DNA of 64,000 nucleotides from Candidatus Thermodiscus eudorianus (GCA_015521085.1 WAOW01000001.1:1-64000), one strand, 5' to 3'; positions 33,736 to 43,457 are shown, counted from the first letter of the stretch. Translations and numbers: made by a program. Notes: generated by a model from the sequence alone, not told the origin.

Positions 33736-34581
33736 TTGTCCACGGGCCAAGTAGGGATTGTAGTCAAACCGGATAGCGCGTTGGCCGAGAGGGTTGCTAT
33801 AAGGGCTGTGAGGGCGCTCAAGGAGCTGGACGCTAGTATATACGTGGAGAAGGATACTGCCGAGGCGTATCCCAGCCTCTCGGTCTACCCGGTGTTCACC
33901 CTGGATAATCCACCCGAGAAGCTGGTGGTTATCGGGGGCGATGGCACTCTCCTCAGGACGTTTATGAAGATGAGGGACCCTTCCAGTAGCGTCGTGATGG
34001 CTGTTCGAGCCGGTAAGAGGGGGTTTCTGCTCGACGTAGAGTCGTATGAGGTGGAGGAGAGGATCGAGGACTTCATGAACGGCGAGTATAGGGAGGTAGT
34101 GTACCCGAGGCTCCAGGCCGACCATCCCGGCGGCTCGGTCTGCGTGTTGAACGACGCTGTGCTTGTAATGGATAAGGCGAAGCTCGTCAGGCTGGCCGTC
34201 TACGTTGGCGGGGAGAGGATCATGGGCATCGACGGCGACGGCCTCATAATATCCACCACTGTGGGGAGCACCGCCTACAGCCTCAGCTCCGGTGGCCCCA
34301 TTATAGACCCTAACCTCCAAGTCATAGTACTAACCCCCCTGAACCCGGTTCAGCTTTACTTGAGGCCGATAGTGCTACCGCTTGAGGCGGTGGTTGACGT
34401 TGAAGTCAAGCAGAACAGTAACCCCCTGTGGATAGTGCTGGATGGACAGGAGGTCCATCCCTTACGGCCTGGCGATACCGTTAGTGTCAGGGTGTGCGAT
34501 TCCCGGGTTAGGCTGGCCAGGTTCCGGTGGTGGGAGAACTACTATGAGAGGTTGTACACGAGGGTGTTCTCGTACCTGTAA
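33736..34581 (+). CDS. nadK: NAD kinase
   Basis: The 281-residue product phosphorylates NAD to NADP. It shows the invariant VVIGGDGTLLRT motif near residue 61, the CVLNDAVL segment, and the glycine-rich GDGLIISTTVGSTAYSLSSGGPI near 170 that binds the nicotinamide nucleotide. It starts at a TTG at 33736; no ATG is available before the conserved N-terminal VGIVVKPDS strand. Divergent from trm5. The short gap after its stop contains an AT-rich inverted repeat (AATAAT/ATTATT, 34585-34600) that may end transcription of both convergent genes. Confidence 0.92.
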   Translation: MSTGQVGIVVKPDSALAERVAIRAVRALKELDASIYVEKDTAEAYPSLSVYPVFTLDNPPEKLVVIGGDGTLLRTFMKMRDPSSSVVMAVRAGKRGFLLDVESYEVEERIEDFMNGEYREVVYPRLQADHPGGSVCVLNDAVLVMDKAKLVRLAVYVGGERIMGIDGDGLIISTTVGSTAYSLSSGGPIIDPNLQVIVLTPLNPVQLYLRPIVLPLEAVVDVEVKQNSNPLWIVLDGQEVHPLRPGDTVSVRVCDSRVRLARFRWWENYYERLYTRVFSYL

Positions 34582-34584
34582 ATA

Positions 34585-34600
34585 AATAATAAAAATTATT
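34585..34600. terminator. AT-rich inverted repeat between convergent genes
   Basis: AATAAT, four A residues, then ATTATT, followed by TT. It lies in the 14 bases separating nadK from the convergent acetyltransferase gene and extends into the latter's last codons. It is weak as a hairpin but gives T-rich runs on both strands, which archaeal RNA polymerase recognises for termination. Confidence 0.3.
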
Positions 34601-35075
34601 TTAAGGGTTTGTATTTCTCGACCTGCAGGTCCCTGAAGCCAGCCTTAGTGTAGAAGTCGCTGGCTATTGTGTTCCCAGCAGGGTAGACAGCGGTTATTAT
34701 CCCGGCCCCCATGTCTACAGCGGCCTTCATCGCCTCGTCCAATAGTATGCTTCCGACCCTCTTCCTCCTATACTTCGCCCTCACGTAGAAGTCTGTTATG
34801 ACGGCCTTCTTTCTGGGCTCGTAGAAGATCCTATCCTCTATCTTGAGGATTATTACTCCGGCGATATCGGCTGTAGCCATGTCAATCGCAACCAGCACCT
34901 TGGCGTCCTCGCTCTTCACAGCCCTCTCAACGTATTCCCTGGCGACCTCGTCGAGGTTCGCAACGGCTTTGAAGTGTGGATCCAGCTCTTCGTTCAGCTG
35001 CTTCAGCCTAGCCACAAGCCTAGCCACGACGTCTATATCGTTCTCGACCGCTTCCCTCACGAATATGGAACTCAT
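34596..35075 (-). CDS. GNAT-family acetyltransferase
   Basis: This 159-residue acetyl-CoA-dependent N-acetyltransferase has the FYVRAKYRRKRVGSILLDEA segment around residue 95, the acetyl-CoA pyrophosphate-binding motif A (RxxxxG), followed by GAGIITAVYPAGNTIASDFY as the family's late strand-helix. The substrate is unknown. It is the second of two adjacent, clearly related genes, starting five bases after the previous stop. The pair probably arose by tandem duplication. Confidence 0.85.
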   Translation of the reverse strand: MSSIFVREAVENDIDVVARLVARLKQLNEELDPHFKAVANLDEVAREYVERAVKSEDAKVLVAIDMATADIAGVIILKIEDRIFYEPRKKAVITDFYVRAKYRRKRVGSILLDEAMKAAVDMGAGIITAVYPAGNTIASDFYTKAGFRDLQVEKYKPLK

Positions 35076-35080
35076 CTAGG

Positions 35081-35554
35081 CTACACCTCCCTCAGATACA
35101 CACTAGAGTACTCTCTAAACTTCAGCTTCTTGTAGAAGGCCTCGGCCACGAAGTTCTTAGCGGGGAACTCGGCCGCTACATGGGTTATCCCCATCTCGGC
35201 GAACCTATTCCTGGCCTCGTCCACCAGCCTTGAAGCTATGCCTCTACCCCTCTTGGATGGGATAACGTAAAGCTCCGTTATCACTCCGATCTTCCCCGTA
35301 GCTAGAACCGGGTTCTCCCTGATCTCGGCGCGTAGGTATCCGATGAGTTCGTTGTCGCATACTGCGACTAGCGTGAGTCCGTCTCCCTCGATGTACTTCT
35401 TGGCGACTTCTGCCGTGGCCTCGTCTATGTTCTCGACGGTCGCCCAGGCCGGGTCGAACTCCTCGTTGAAAAGGTAGAATCTCTTGATCAGCTGGGCTAG
35501 GGAGTCGGCGTCGGACTCAAGAGGCTTCCGTATATAGAGTGCGGGCTCGTACAC
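35081..35554 (-). CDS. GNAT-family acetyltransferase (tandem paralogue)
   Basis: This 157-residue GNAT enzyme has the same layout as its downstream neighbour: LIKRFYLFNEEFDPAWATVEN near the N-terminus corresponds to LKQLNEELDPHFKAVAN in the paralogue. Motif A is YVIPSKRGRGIASRLVDEA. The acceptor is unknown. It starts at 35554, 18 bases after the malic enzyme stop, so the three genes probably form one transcript. Regulation of malic enzyme or of amino-acid breakdown by acetylation would be speculation. Confidence 0.85.
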   Translation of the reverse strand: MYEPALYIRKPLESDADSLAQLIKRFYLFNEEFDPAWATVENIDEATAEVAKKYIEGDGLTLVAVCDNELIGYLRAEIRENPVLATGKIGVITELYVIPSKRGRGIASRLVDEARNRFAEMGITHVAAEFPAKNFVAEAFYKKLKFREYSSVYLREV

Positions 35555-35572
35555 TGCATCACACCTCCACGT

Positions 35573-36919
35573 CTACTCGTAGTCTACAGGAGGCTTCGGT
35601 ATGTAGCCGTCCTCCCACAGTAACTGATACTTCTTCCTCGCAGTTGATATTATTATCTGAGCCCTCTCCAGCTCCTCCTTGTAAGTCGTGGTCCTCCTAG
35701 CCACTCCAAGCTCGACGGCCTTCACGGCGACAGCAGCAGCCTCCCTGGGGTATACCTCCCACTCCTCCATTGTGGGCAGTATGTAGTCCTCGTGGATTCC
35801 CTTCTCCCTCGCATACTTAGCTAACTCCTCCGCCGCTGCGATCGCCATCTCGTCCGTAACCGTCTTCGCCCTGACGTCGAGCACGCCTCTGAAGACCGCT
35901 GGGAATACTAGGCTGTTGTTGACTTGGTTGGGGAAGTCACTCCTTCCAGTCGCCACTATCCTTGCCCCGGCCTCCTTGGCCTCCCACGGCCATATCTCCG
36001 GGACGGGGTTCGCCTCTGCGAATACAATGGCGTCCTTAGCCATCTTAGCAACCCACTCCTTCTTGATAACTCCGGGCCCCGGCTTGCTCGCCGCTACTAT
36101 GGCGTCGGCTCCCTCCATGGCTTTGTCTATCGGCGCTCCGGGGGGTAAGCCTCCTCCCTTAGTCTCTATGGCTATCCTGTACTTCCACGGGTGGTTTATC
36201 ATGAGCTTGTCTATATCGGTCCTGTCGGGGTGCAGTACGCCCTTGCTATCGAGCACCATAATGTTCTCTGGCGGCACGCCGTAGAGCTTCAGGAGTCTGT
36301 AGAGGGCTATGTTAGCCGCTCCAGCGCCGAAGAGCACGATCCTGGACTTCCGTATATCCTTGCCGACCAGGTAGAAGGCATTTATCAAGCCAGCCAGGGT
36401 CACTGCCGCGGTTCCCTGCTGGTCGTCGTGCCATACGGGGATCTCAAGCCTCTTCCTGGCCTCCTCTAGTATGTAGAAGCACTTGGGGCTCTCTATGTCT
36501 TCGAGGTTTATGCCCCCGTAGGAAGGCTCGACGGCTTCGAGCAGTTCGAGGAACTTCTCGGGGTCCCTATTCCTGTGTACTAGGGGTACGGCGTCTACCC
36601 CGCCTAGGAACTTGAATATGAGGGCCTTTCCCTCCATGACTGGATATGCGGCCTCCGGCCCTACCTTCCCGAGTCCAAGCACCCTGGTGCCGTCGCTCAC
36701 TACTGCTATCGTGTTCCACCTGCTGGTCAGCTCGAAGCTCTCGTCGGGGTCCTTGCTGATCCTTCTTGAGGGCTCTGCCACGCCGGGCGTGTACCATATG
36801 GCGAAGTCCTTGATCCTCCTGACTGGGACTTTCGGTATGATCTCTATCTTCCCCCCGTAGAATTTATGTAGGTTGACGCTTAGGGAGTACCAGTCTATGG
36901 ACTCTTTCTTCTCGCTCAA
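35573..36919 (-). CDS. NAD(P)-dependent malic enzyme
   Basis: This 448-residue oxidative decarboxylase converts malate to pyruvate and CO2. The family markers are [12 protein letters not shown] near residue 45, [22 protein letters not shown] near 70, [19 protein letters not shown] near 160 and the Rossmann [13 protein letters not shown] near 198. The length is that of the short archaeal/bacterial type without the phosphotransacetylase tail. It links the tricarboxylic acid pool to pyruvate and may feed, or be fed by, amino-acid use. It leads the operon with the two acetyltransferases. Confidence 0.93.
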   Translation of the reverse strand: MSEKKESIDWYSLSVNLHKFYGGKIEIIPKVPVRRIKDFAIWYTPGVAEPSRRISKDPDESFELTSRWNTIAVVSDGTRVLGLGKVGPEAAYPVMEGKALIFKFLGGVDAVPLVHRNRDPEKFLELLEAVEPSYGGINLEDIESPKCFYILEEARKRLEIPVWHDDQQGTAAVTLAGLINAFYLVGKDIRKSRIVLFGAGAANIALYRLLKLYGVPPENIMVLDSKGVLHPDRTDIDKLMINHPWKYRIAIETKGGGLPPGAPIDKAMEGADAIVAASKPGPGVIKKEWVAKMAKDAIVFAEANPVPEIWPWEAKEAGARIVATGRSDFPNQVNNSLVFPAVFRGVLDVRAKTVTDEMAIAAAEELAKYAREKGIHEDYILPTMEEWEVYPREAAAVAVKAVELGVARRTTTYKEELERAQIIISTARKKYQLLWEDGYIPKPPVDYE

Positions 36920-37057
36920 CTCAAGCGCCTCCAGTTCGATTAATGTCGTCTACAGTTTAGTCATATGCCGAGGTATTATAAGGGTGACGCAATGGAGTTA
37001 TTGTTAATCGTCTACGCTTCGATAAAAAGGGGGTTGACGTGGGCCTGGAGGGCTATC

Positions 37058-38734
37058 CTAGGCCTCCTCAAGTAGTATATTGGCGTATTTCTCCCTCAGC
37101 GCCCTCTTATTTATCTTGCCCACGCTGGTCTTCGGCAGGTCCTCCACAACCAGGACCTTGTCGGGGAGCCACCATTTCGGTATCTGGCCCGTCTCCACGA
37201 AGTTCTTCATGAGGAACTCGTTGATAGACTCTGTGCTTATCTTGTCCTCGCACCCGGGCTTTGGCACCACCAGTGCCACTGGCCTCTCCTGCCACTTGGG
37301 GTGTTTCGCTGCTATCACGGCTACCTGGGCTACGCACTCGTGCCTGCTTATAGCGTCTTCCAGCCTCACGCTGCTTATCCACTCGCCACCGCTCTTGATC
37401 ACGTCTTTGTCCCTGTCTACGATTACTATGCTGCCGTCGGGATACCATACGGCGATGTCGCCCGTGTGGAACCATCCTCCCCTCCAGGCGGCCTCCGTCT
37501 TCTCGGGGTTCTTGTAGTACTCTGGCGTTATCCAGGGCCCTCTCACCACTATCTCGCCCATGGTCTTGCCGTCCTTGGGGACCGGCTTCATCTCCGGGTC
37601 GACCACTTGGAGGTCTATGAGTGGTATCGGCCATCCGGTCCTGAGGGCGTAGTCGAGGTAGTTGGGGCTCTTGAAGTCTATCCCGGTCTTGGCTGGCGGG
37701 GATGCGAGCGTTAGTATAGGCGCTGTCTCGGTCATGCCGTAGCCCACGAAGACCCTCATACCCCTCTTCAGGGCCAGCTCGGCTAGACCCCTTGGGAGCG
37801 CTGACCCGCCGTTTACGAAGGTCAGACCGCTGAGGTCGTACTTCTCGCTGGCCGGGTGTGCCAGTAGCATGTAGAGTATGGTGGGCACGCCCGCTGTAAA
37901 GTCGACTTTCTCGTCGGCTATCAGTTTGAGGAGTACTTCGGGCTCCAGCTTGTTGGGGTACACTTGCTTCATCCCGAGTAGTGTTGCGATGTAGGGTAGG
38001 CCCCAGGAGTATACGTGGAACATAGGCACTATGTGTAGTATCGTGTTCTGGCTCGACAGCCTGAAGTCCTTCGAGATAGTAGCAAGGTGTAGAGCGCCGC
38101 TCATAGCGTGGAGGACCATGGCCTTATGGCTATGGTACGCGCCTTTCGGCAACCCGGTAGTGCCACTCGTGTATCCCATGGCGGCCGGCTGGTCCTCACT
38201 CAGCTGGGGCCACTCGAAGCTGCTGGAGTGCTCTCTTATGAAGTCCTCATAGTGGTAGGCAGGGAGCCCTGCCACCTTCTCCGGCGCGGAATCCGAGTCG
38301 ACAACGATGATCGCCTCCAGGCTAGGCACCTTGGGTGCTATGACCTCGACCAGCTTTAGGAAATCCGAGTTCGTTATCACGACCTTGTCCTCCGCCTGCG
38401 ACATTACGTATGCGATCTCCGCGGGCGCCAGCCTGATGTTGATCGGGTGTAGCACAGCCCCCATCATGGGCACAGCGAAGTACGCCTCGTAGTGCCAGTG
38501 GGTGTTCCAGTCTAGGGTCGCAACCCTGTCTAGCTTGCCTACCCCGAGGCTCGACAGGGCAGATGCCAGCTTAGCGATCCTATCGGCCGCGTCGCTGAAA
38601 CTGTACCTCTCTACGCCCTTCTTAGTCCTGTACACTATCTCCATGTCTGGAAACAGTTGGAGCGCTCTCTTGTAGATCCAGTCCAGGGTTACTTCATAGC
38701 CAGGCCTCACTGGGACTTTCTCTGGGAGGGACAC
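37058..38734 (-). CDS. Acyl-CoA synthetase (AMP-forming), medium-chain type
   Basis: This 558-residue ANL-superfamily ligase activates a carboxylic acid with ATP and CoA. The P-loop-like YTSGTTGLPKGAYHSH lies near residue 190, GYGMTETAPI near 325, and the adenylate motif GWFHTGDIAVWYPDGS near 425, with DRDKDVIKSGGEWIS and a catalytic lysine in KTSVGKINKRALRE near the end. The best general match is medium-chain or branched-chain acyl-CoA ligases. A second, shorter member lies at 58865. It has its own upstream AT-rich stretch at 38770-38830, which also ends the MFS gene. Confidence 0.92.
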   Translation of the reverse strand: MSLPEKVPVRPGYEVTLDWIYKRALQLFPDMEIVYRTKKGVERYSFSDAADRIAKLASALSSLGVGKLDRVATLDWNTHWHYEAYFAVPMMGAVLHPINIRLAPAEIAYVMSQAEDKVVITNSDFLKLVEVIAPKVPSLEAIIVVDSDSAPEKVAGLPAYHYEDFIREHSSSFEWPQLSEDQPAAMGYTSGTTGLPKGAYHSHKAMVLHAMSGALHLATISKDFRLSSQNTILHIVPMFHVYSWGLPYIATLLGMKQVYPNKLEPEVLLKLIADEKVDFTAGVPTILYMLLAHPASEKYDLSGLTFVNGGSALPRGLAELALKRGMRVFVGYGMTETAPILTLASPPAKTGIDFKSPNYLDYALRTGWPIPLIDLQVVDPEMKPVPKDGKTMGEIVVRGPWITPEYYKNPEKTEAAWRGGWFHTGDIAVWYPDGSIVIVDRDKDVIKSGGEWISSVRLEDAISRHECVAQVAVIAAKHPKWQERPVALVVPKPGCEDKISTESINEFLMKNFVETGQIPKWWLPDKVLVVEDLPKTSVGKINKRALREKYANILLEEA

Positions 38735-38832
38735 GTCATGCCACCCGCCGTGTAGAAGGCTCGTGTATTATTCGGTGTGTAACTCGGTATTTGAATCTTA
38801 GTTATATTCATTAATTTATTATAAAACCGGGC

Positions 38833-39891
38833 TTATATTATAGACGCGATAAAAACGTTACCCAGAGTCCACCCAGCACCGACTAGCGCATAGACGACCC
38901 CGTAGACGATCCCCCTCTCGCCCAGACCCGTCCTGGAGGCGATATAGGCCTTAGCGATAGTCTCATAGCCAGCCATCGCCAAGCCCCACAAGGCCGCGAA
39001 GAGCATCAGATGCATGGCCAGCAGCGAGAGAGTAGCTAATACCGACGCGATAGGCAGTACAATGAGGGACCGGGGCCCAACCATATCATATAACACGCCC
39101 AAGGGTATAGCCGACAAGGCGTCAACAGCCATGGCCAGCGCGTACGCAAGCGCTATATCGGCCATAGACTCTCTAGCAGACAACAGAGAGCCCGCCGTCG
39201 CCCAATGCACAAAGGGTGCGATCGACAATACCAGGGGGATCGATAGCTTAACGCTACGGGCCACTGTATCCCTAAACCCGGCCTGGGGCTTGGCCGCAAC
39301 TCGGGGGTTTGGATAGAGCGTATAGGAGAATGAGAGGAGTAGGATTGCCATCGCGGCCGGGATCCCGAGCAGGATGAAGGCCGAGCTAACTCCTCGGCTC
39401 TCTAGGGATGCCGCCATGAAGAGTGCCCCGGTGATCGCGCCGGCCTGGTCCAGGAGCTCATGGACTCCGAATAGCTTGCCTGCCCCGAGCCGGGAGCCTA
39501 CCTCGGATAGGATAGCGTCCCTGGTCGGAGCCCTCAGTCCCTTGCCGATTCTCTCAACGATATAGAGCGTGAATGCTATCTCCCATTCCCCAGCTAATGC
39601 GAGTAGCGGTACCGCCGTGAGATTGACTATGTACCCGGCGAACACCATGCCCCAGTAGAATCTAGGCGACGCGTATCTATAGGAGAGTAGCCCAGCAATA
39701 AGCCTGGCAAGGTATGATATTGCCTCTCCTATGGAAAGGCTCCCCACTATAATTAGCGACGCGCCGAGTCCTGAGAGGTAGGGCCCCGAGATGCTCCTAG
39801 CCCCCTCGTAGGTTAGGTCGGCGAAGAAGGATACGAGTGACAATAGCAGGAAGACCGTCAGCATCCTCTTCGAGGCGGCTGCTCTCTCCAA
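38833..39891 (-). CDS. MFS transporter
   Basis: This 352-residue carrier has about ten to eleven hydrophobic helices. It shows LSYRYASPRFYWG where the family's loop motif lies, ERIGKGLRAPTRDAILSEV near residue 112 (a motif seen in a subgroup of uncharacterised archaeal and bacterial carriers), and GVHELLDQAGAITGAL. The substrate is unknown. It is divergent from the PAC2 gene, with a GATTAATTATGG element in the 45-base gap. Confidence 0.82.
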   Translation of the reverse strand: MERAAASKRMLTVFLLLSLVSFFADLTYEGARSISGPYLSGLGASLIIVGSLSIGEAISYLARLIAGLLSYRYASPRFYWGMVFAGYIVNLTAVPLLALAGEWEIAFTLYIVERIGKGLRAPTRDAILSEVGSRLGAGKLFGVHELLDQAGAITGALFMAASLESRGVSSAFILLGIPAAMAILLLSFSYTLYPNPRVAAKPQAGFRDTVARSVKLSIPLVLSIAPFVHWATAGSLLSARESMADIALAYALAMAVDALSAIPLGVLYDMVGPRSLIVLPIASVLATLSLLAMHLMLFAALWGLAMAGYETIAKAYIASRTGLGERGIVYGVVYALVGAGWTLGNVFIASII

Positions 39892-39936
39892 GGTCCGTGC
39901 CCATCGATTAATTATGGTTCCCTCACAAACATAACC

Positions 39937-40725
39937 ATGGTGTATACCCCCTTGATGAGGAACGTTTTGGAGGAGGAGATAAACGGGTTCCAGTACATAG
40001 TGTACGGCGACGTACGGGATATAGAGTACCTAGTCCTGGGGCTGCCCGACGTGGGCCTAGTAGGGGCTATTGCGGGCCTGCACCTGATCAGGGAGCTGGA
40101 GATGGCAGACGTCGCCGGGATAGATAGCTACTCCGCGCTACCGCCCGTTGTCGTCATAAACCGCGGCGAGCCCAAGTACCCCGTGAGGATTTACAAGGGC
40201 AAGGGAATAGGCGTTGTCGTCACAGACGTCCCCATCGCGCTCCCGGCGATCCCCCTATTCGCGCAGTCAATAGTGCAGTTCTCTAGGCTAATGGGAGTCA
40301 AGATGCTTATCAGCGTCACGGGAATGGGGTCTCCTAAGAGGATTGAGAAGGAGAAGCCCGAGCTATACACGCTAGCAGTCGGCAGGGGAGCCGAGATAGA
40401 GGCTGGCAGGGTAGGGGGTAAGAAGGTGGAGAACGGCATACTGGTAGGGCCCTATGCCCTCATACTGAAGGAGTCTGCGAGGAAGAACATGGATAACATA
40501 GTATTCATGGTCGAGTCCTTCGCAGATCTCCCCGATCCGGAGGCTGCTGCCGTGGCGGTTGAGGCTATATCGAAGGTGACGGGAGTCGAAGTGGGGGTCT
40601 CAAGGCTATTGGAGGAGGCTGAGAAGCTGAAGCTACGCCTCAAGGAGTTGATGAAGGAGACCAGTAGCATGATGGCTAAGATGGGTAAGGGCTATGAGTA
40701 CAGGCCGCCACTAATCTACACCTAG
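39937..40725 (+). CDS. PAC2-family protein (proteasome assembly chaperone-like)
   Basis: This 262-residue protein is of the PAC2/COG2047 family, whose archaeal members (PbaA/PbaB) are linked to the proteasome. The typical beginning LVLGLPDVGLVGAIAGLHLI, the TGMGSPKRIEKEKPELYTLA segment and a long C-terminal helix (LLEEAEKLKLRLKELMKE) are visible. The C-terminus ends in YRPPLIYT; whether it docks on the proteasome is unclear. It is followed 30 bases later by an Hsp20-like gene, which fits a protein-quality-control unit. Confidence 0.85.
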   Translation: MVYTPLMRNVLEEEINGFQYIVYGDVRDIEYLVLGLPDVGLVGAIAGLHLIRELEMADVAGIDSYSALPPVVVINRGEPKYPVRIYKGKGIGVVVTDVPIALPAIPLFAQSIVQFSRLMGVKMLISVTGMGSPKRIEKEKPELYTLAVGRGAEIEAGRVGGKKVENGILVGPYALILKESARKNMDNIVFMVESFADLPDPEAAAVAVEAISKVTGVEVGVSRLLEEAEKLKLRLKELMKETSSMMAKMGKGYEYRPPLIYT

Positions 40726-40755
40726 ACTGTCCAGCCGTTGCCCTGGTGATCCGCG

Positions 40756-41220
40756 ATGACCGGTGACGTGGTCGACGAGTTCTTCAGCGACGTGGAGCGA
40801 GCGCTGAGGAGGATGAGGAGGCTCCAGAGGGAGATAGAGTCTTACTTCTCAAGGCTGTTCGAAGGCGTGGAGGACTTATACGAGGATAGATTGAGGAGGC
40901 TGGCCTCCGACGTCGAGGAACCACTAGTCGAAATACGCGATGTCGGGGACGAGGTTGTAGTAATTGTTGACACGTCTGGCATGAAGGACGAGACGATCGA
41001 CATAAAGGTGACAAACGACTCCATAATAGTATCCGGGGCCGTCGACGAACGCAAAATACAAGAGGCGCTACAGGGATGGTACCTGGCCCACAGAAAGAAG
41101 GAGTTCAGAGGCGTCTACAAGCTGGGATACACGATAGACCCCTCGACCGTCAGGGTCGAGAAAAGGGGGAGCGTACTAGTTATACGGGCTAAGAAGACTC
41201 CTCCCCGCTTGACTCCTTGA
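40756..41220 (+). CDS. Hsp20/alpha-crystallin-like small heat-shock protein
   Basis: In this 154-residue protein a helical N-terminus (RALRRMRRLQREIESYFSRLF) precedes an alpha-crystallin/CS-type beta-sandwich (PLVEIRDVGDEVVVIVDTSGM, IDIKVTNDSIIVSG, FRGVYKLGYTIDPSTVRVEKR, VLVIRAKK). The domain is divergent but its strand order is right. The C-terminus is short and lacks an obvious I-x-I/V anchor, so assembly may differ from canonical family members. It lies behind PAC2. Its last 32 bases overlap the end of the convergent oxidoreductase gene. Confidence 0.7.
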   Translation: MTGDVVDEFFSDVERALRRMRRLQREIESYFSRLFEGVEDLYEDRLRRLASDVEEPLVEIRDVGDEVVVIVDTSGMKDETIDIKVTNDSIIVSGAVDERKIQEALQGWYLAHRKKEFRGVYKLGYTIDPSTVRVEKRGSVLVIRAKKTPPRLTP

Positions 41221-43291
41221 CGGCCTCCCCCAGTATCTCGGCTATATCCCTCACCTCGAACCCGAAGTCCTCCGCCTCGCCTCTGAACATGGTGTTACAG
41301 TAGGGGCACGCCACTGCAACCACACTCGGCCTCCCGTCTCCGAGGGACTTGAGGGTCTCCGCGGCTTCCTGGGCCCTGAGCCTCGCAATCCTCTGGCCCC
41401 GTTTGATCTCGTAGAACATGTGACCTCCCCCGCCTCCGCAGCAGAAGCTCTTGTCTCTGGAGCGCGGCATCTCCTTTATCCTCAAGCCCTTTATGCTCTG
41501 TAGCACCGAGCGTGGTTCGTCATAGTGCCCGTTCCATCTGCCCAGGTAGCACGGGTCGTGGAAGGTTACGTTTATCTCGACCTCTTTCTCAGGCTTGATT
41601 TTCCCTTCTTTGAGCAGCCTAGCTAGTACTACGCTGTGGTGCTCTACTTCGAGTTTCTCTAGGAAGTCCGCGTAGTCCTTGGTTTCCTCGTTATTCCTAA
41701 TATAGTCGAGGTACTTCTTGTATTCGTTCTTGAATACGTGGTAGCCGTGCGGGCAGTGGACTAGTAGCTTCTTGAACTTGTACTGGGACAGGTTCTCCAG
41801 GTTCATCTTCATAATCTCGACGAAGAGGGCCTCCTCTCCCATCCTCCTAGCAGGCTCGCCACAACACCCCTCCTCCATGAGGACCGCGACCCTGTAACCA
41901 GCCTTCTTGAGCAGCCTGATCGTCTGCTCTGCCACCGGCCTTATCCTCGGGTCATAGCTCGCAACGCAGCCTATCCAGTACAGGTAATCGTACTCCTCTC
42001 CCGGCTCGGCGATTATATCCTCTCCATACCTCTCGGATAACTCCTGGATCCACTCCTCCCGGTCAACCGGGTTGTAGCCGAAGGGGTTGCCGGTCTGTTG
42101 CATCGAGTAGAGCGCGTTTAACGCGTCCTCGGGTATCTGTTCGCTCCCGGAGCTCATCATTCCCCGTCTCACGTCGATTATCGTGTCCACGTGGTGGATT
42201 AGGACGGGGCACTCGTTGACGCAGGCTCCACAGGTTACACAGCTCCAGACGGCCTCAGGGTTGATCTTCACGCTAGCGGTTTCTCCGTCCTCTTCAGACC
42301 ATACGTTCTCGTCCCATGCCCCGTTATACATGAGGTCTCTCATGCGTGTGATTATGTCTCTGGGGGAGAGTATTTTTCCGGAGGCGTAGGCTGGGCAGGC
42401 GTTTGTGCACCTCATACAGCTAGTGCATGCATCGTAGTCCATCCTCTGCTTCCATGTAGTGTCCTTGAGCTTGACAATCCCTATCGGCTTCTCTTGCTCT
42501 ATCCTCTCGTCTATATCGTGGAATGCGCGTATAGCCATAGCCGCTGGCTCCTTCCTGGATAGGGTCACGTTTAGGGTTGCCGCTGCTATGTGCCAGAGGT
42601 TTGTGAAGGGGATTATTGCCAGGCTGAACTGGGCTATTAGGAAGTGGAATAGCCACAGCGGCCTGTAAATCGATTTAAGTTCTCCCAGCGTTAGTGTAGT
42701 GGCCCACTTGTATATGAGGTATCCCACCGGGTCGAACCAGGCTTTCTCATAGGACTGCCTGTAGTATGCCGCAGACATCCCGTCTAGGAAGAATCCCGTC
42801 ACAACTATTATGATGAATAGTATATGTACTATGTAGTATACCGGGTCCTTGGGTAGATTGGGCGTCAACCCGAGAGCGCGTCTTATCATGGCCAGTATAC
42901 TTCCTACAACGACCATGACCCCGGCAATATTATTCAACAACTTATACACTATCCATATGTTTCCCACTAGGAACCTGTGAACATGCAGGTCTATGGCTCT
43001 CAGGCTAGTGGCTATGAGGAGCCACAGCATCCCCCCGTATATCAGTAGGTGGATCAAGCCAGGGAACCTATGGCGAACCACCTTCCACTGGAATATGGCG
43101 TACTTCAGTAGATTCTTTATCCTCAGGCCTATGGGGCCATACTCTATCCTCTCGCCTCCAAAGGTCCACCTCTTGTAGGCCTCCCACAGGCTGTAGAGTA
43201 GGACTATAACCGTGATAGTTGATACGATGTATACGATCGGTTCCAGGTCCTCGACCATTGCAAAGTGCTCTATAATTATCTCTCCAGCCAT
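41189..43291 (-). CDS. Membrane iron-sulfur oxidoreductase, DsrMK/HdrDE-type fusion
   Basis: The product is about 700 residues. The N-terminal 250 form a NarI/DsrM/HdrE-like cytochrome b domain with five membrane helices and several histidines (FPGLIHLLIYGG, RAIDLHVHRF, WLFHFLIAQF). Then come two 4Fe-4S motifs, CTSCMRCTNACP near 290 and CVTCGACVNECP near 352, and two CCG domains with EEGCCGEPARR near 474 and FCCGGGGGHMF near 617. This is the DsrK/HdrD catalytic plan in one chain with its membrane subunit. It probably passes electrons between quinone and a disulfide or sulfur carrier in the cytoplasm. The ATG at 43291 follows GGGTGG; a GTG at 43300 is possible. Confidence 0.85.
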   Translation of the reverse strand: MAGEIIIEHFAMVEDLEPIVYIVSTITVIVLLYSLWEAYKRWTFGGERIEYGPIGLRIKNLLKYAIFQWKVVRHRFPGLIHLLIYGGMLWLLIATSLRAIDLHVHRFLVGNIWIVYKLLNNIAGVMVVVGSILAMIRRALGLTPNLPKDPVYYIVHILFIIIVVTGFFLDGMSAAYYRQSYEKAWFDPVGYLIYKWATTLTLGELKSIYRPLWLFHFLIAQFSLAIIPFTNLWHIAAATLNVTLSRKEPAAMAIRAFHDIDERIEQEKPIGIVKLKDTTWKQRMDYDACTSCMRCTNACPAYASGKILSPRDIITRMRDLMYNGAWDENVWSEEDGETASVKINPEAVWSCVTCGACVNECPVLIHHVDTIIDVRRGMMSSGSEQIPEDALNALYSMQQTGNPFGYNPVDREEWIQELSERYGEDIIAEPGEEYDYLYWIGCVASYDPRIRPVAEQTIRLLKKAGYRVAVLMEEGCCGEPARRMGEEALFVEIMKMNLENLSQYKFKKLLVHCPHGYHVFKNEYKKYLDYIRNNEETKDYADFLEKLEVEHHSVVLARLLKEGKIKPEKEVEINVTFHDPCYLGRWNGHYDEPRSVLQSIKGLRIKEMPRSRDKSFCCGGGGGHMFYEIKRGQRIARLRAQEAAETLKSLGDGRPSVVAVACPYCNTMFRGEAEDFGFEVRDIAEILGEAVKESSGEESS

Positions 43292-43361
43292 TGGATCCAC
43301 CCGGCCAGAGCAAGCCCGTTACGTTGTGGAGCGACAGGTCACTAACATAGGATCTAGTGTG

Positions 43362-43378
43362 TAGATATAGGCTATCTA
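43362..43378. promoter_or_regulatory. Inverted repeat upstream of the DsrMK-like gene
   Basis: TAGATA and TATCTA form perfect arms around a five-base spacer, 70-90 bases upstream of the minus-strand start and near a TTTAAAAA run (43391-43398) that can serve as a TATA box. It is also about 80 bases before the PolB start. It could be an operator for either gene. The 157-base gap holds no coding frame I trust. Confidence 0.3.
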
Positions 43379-43457
43379 TAATCGTCTAGTTTAAAAACCC
43401 TCACAGCGGACACGAATTATTACCTCCCCAGACCAACACTACCACGGGGCAACTAGG

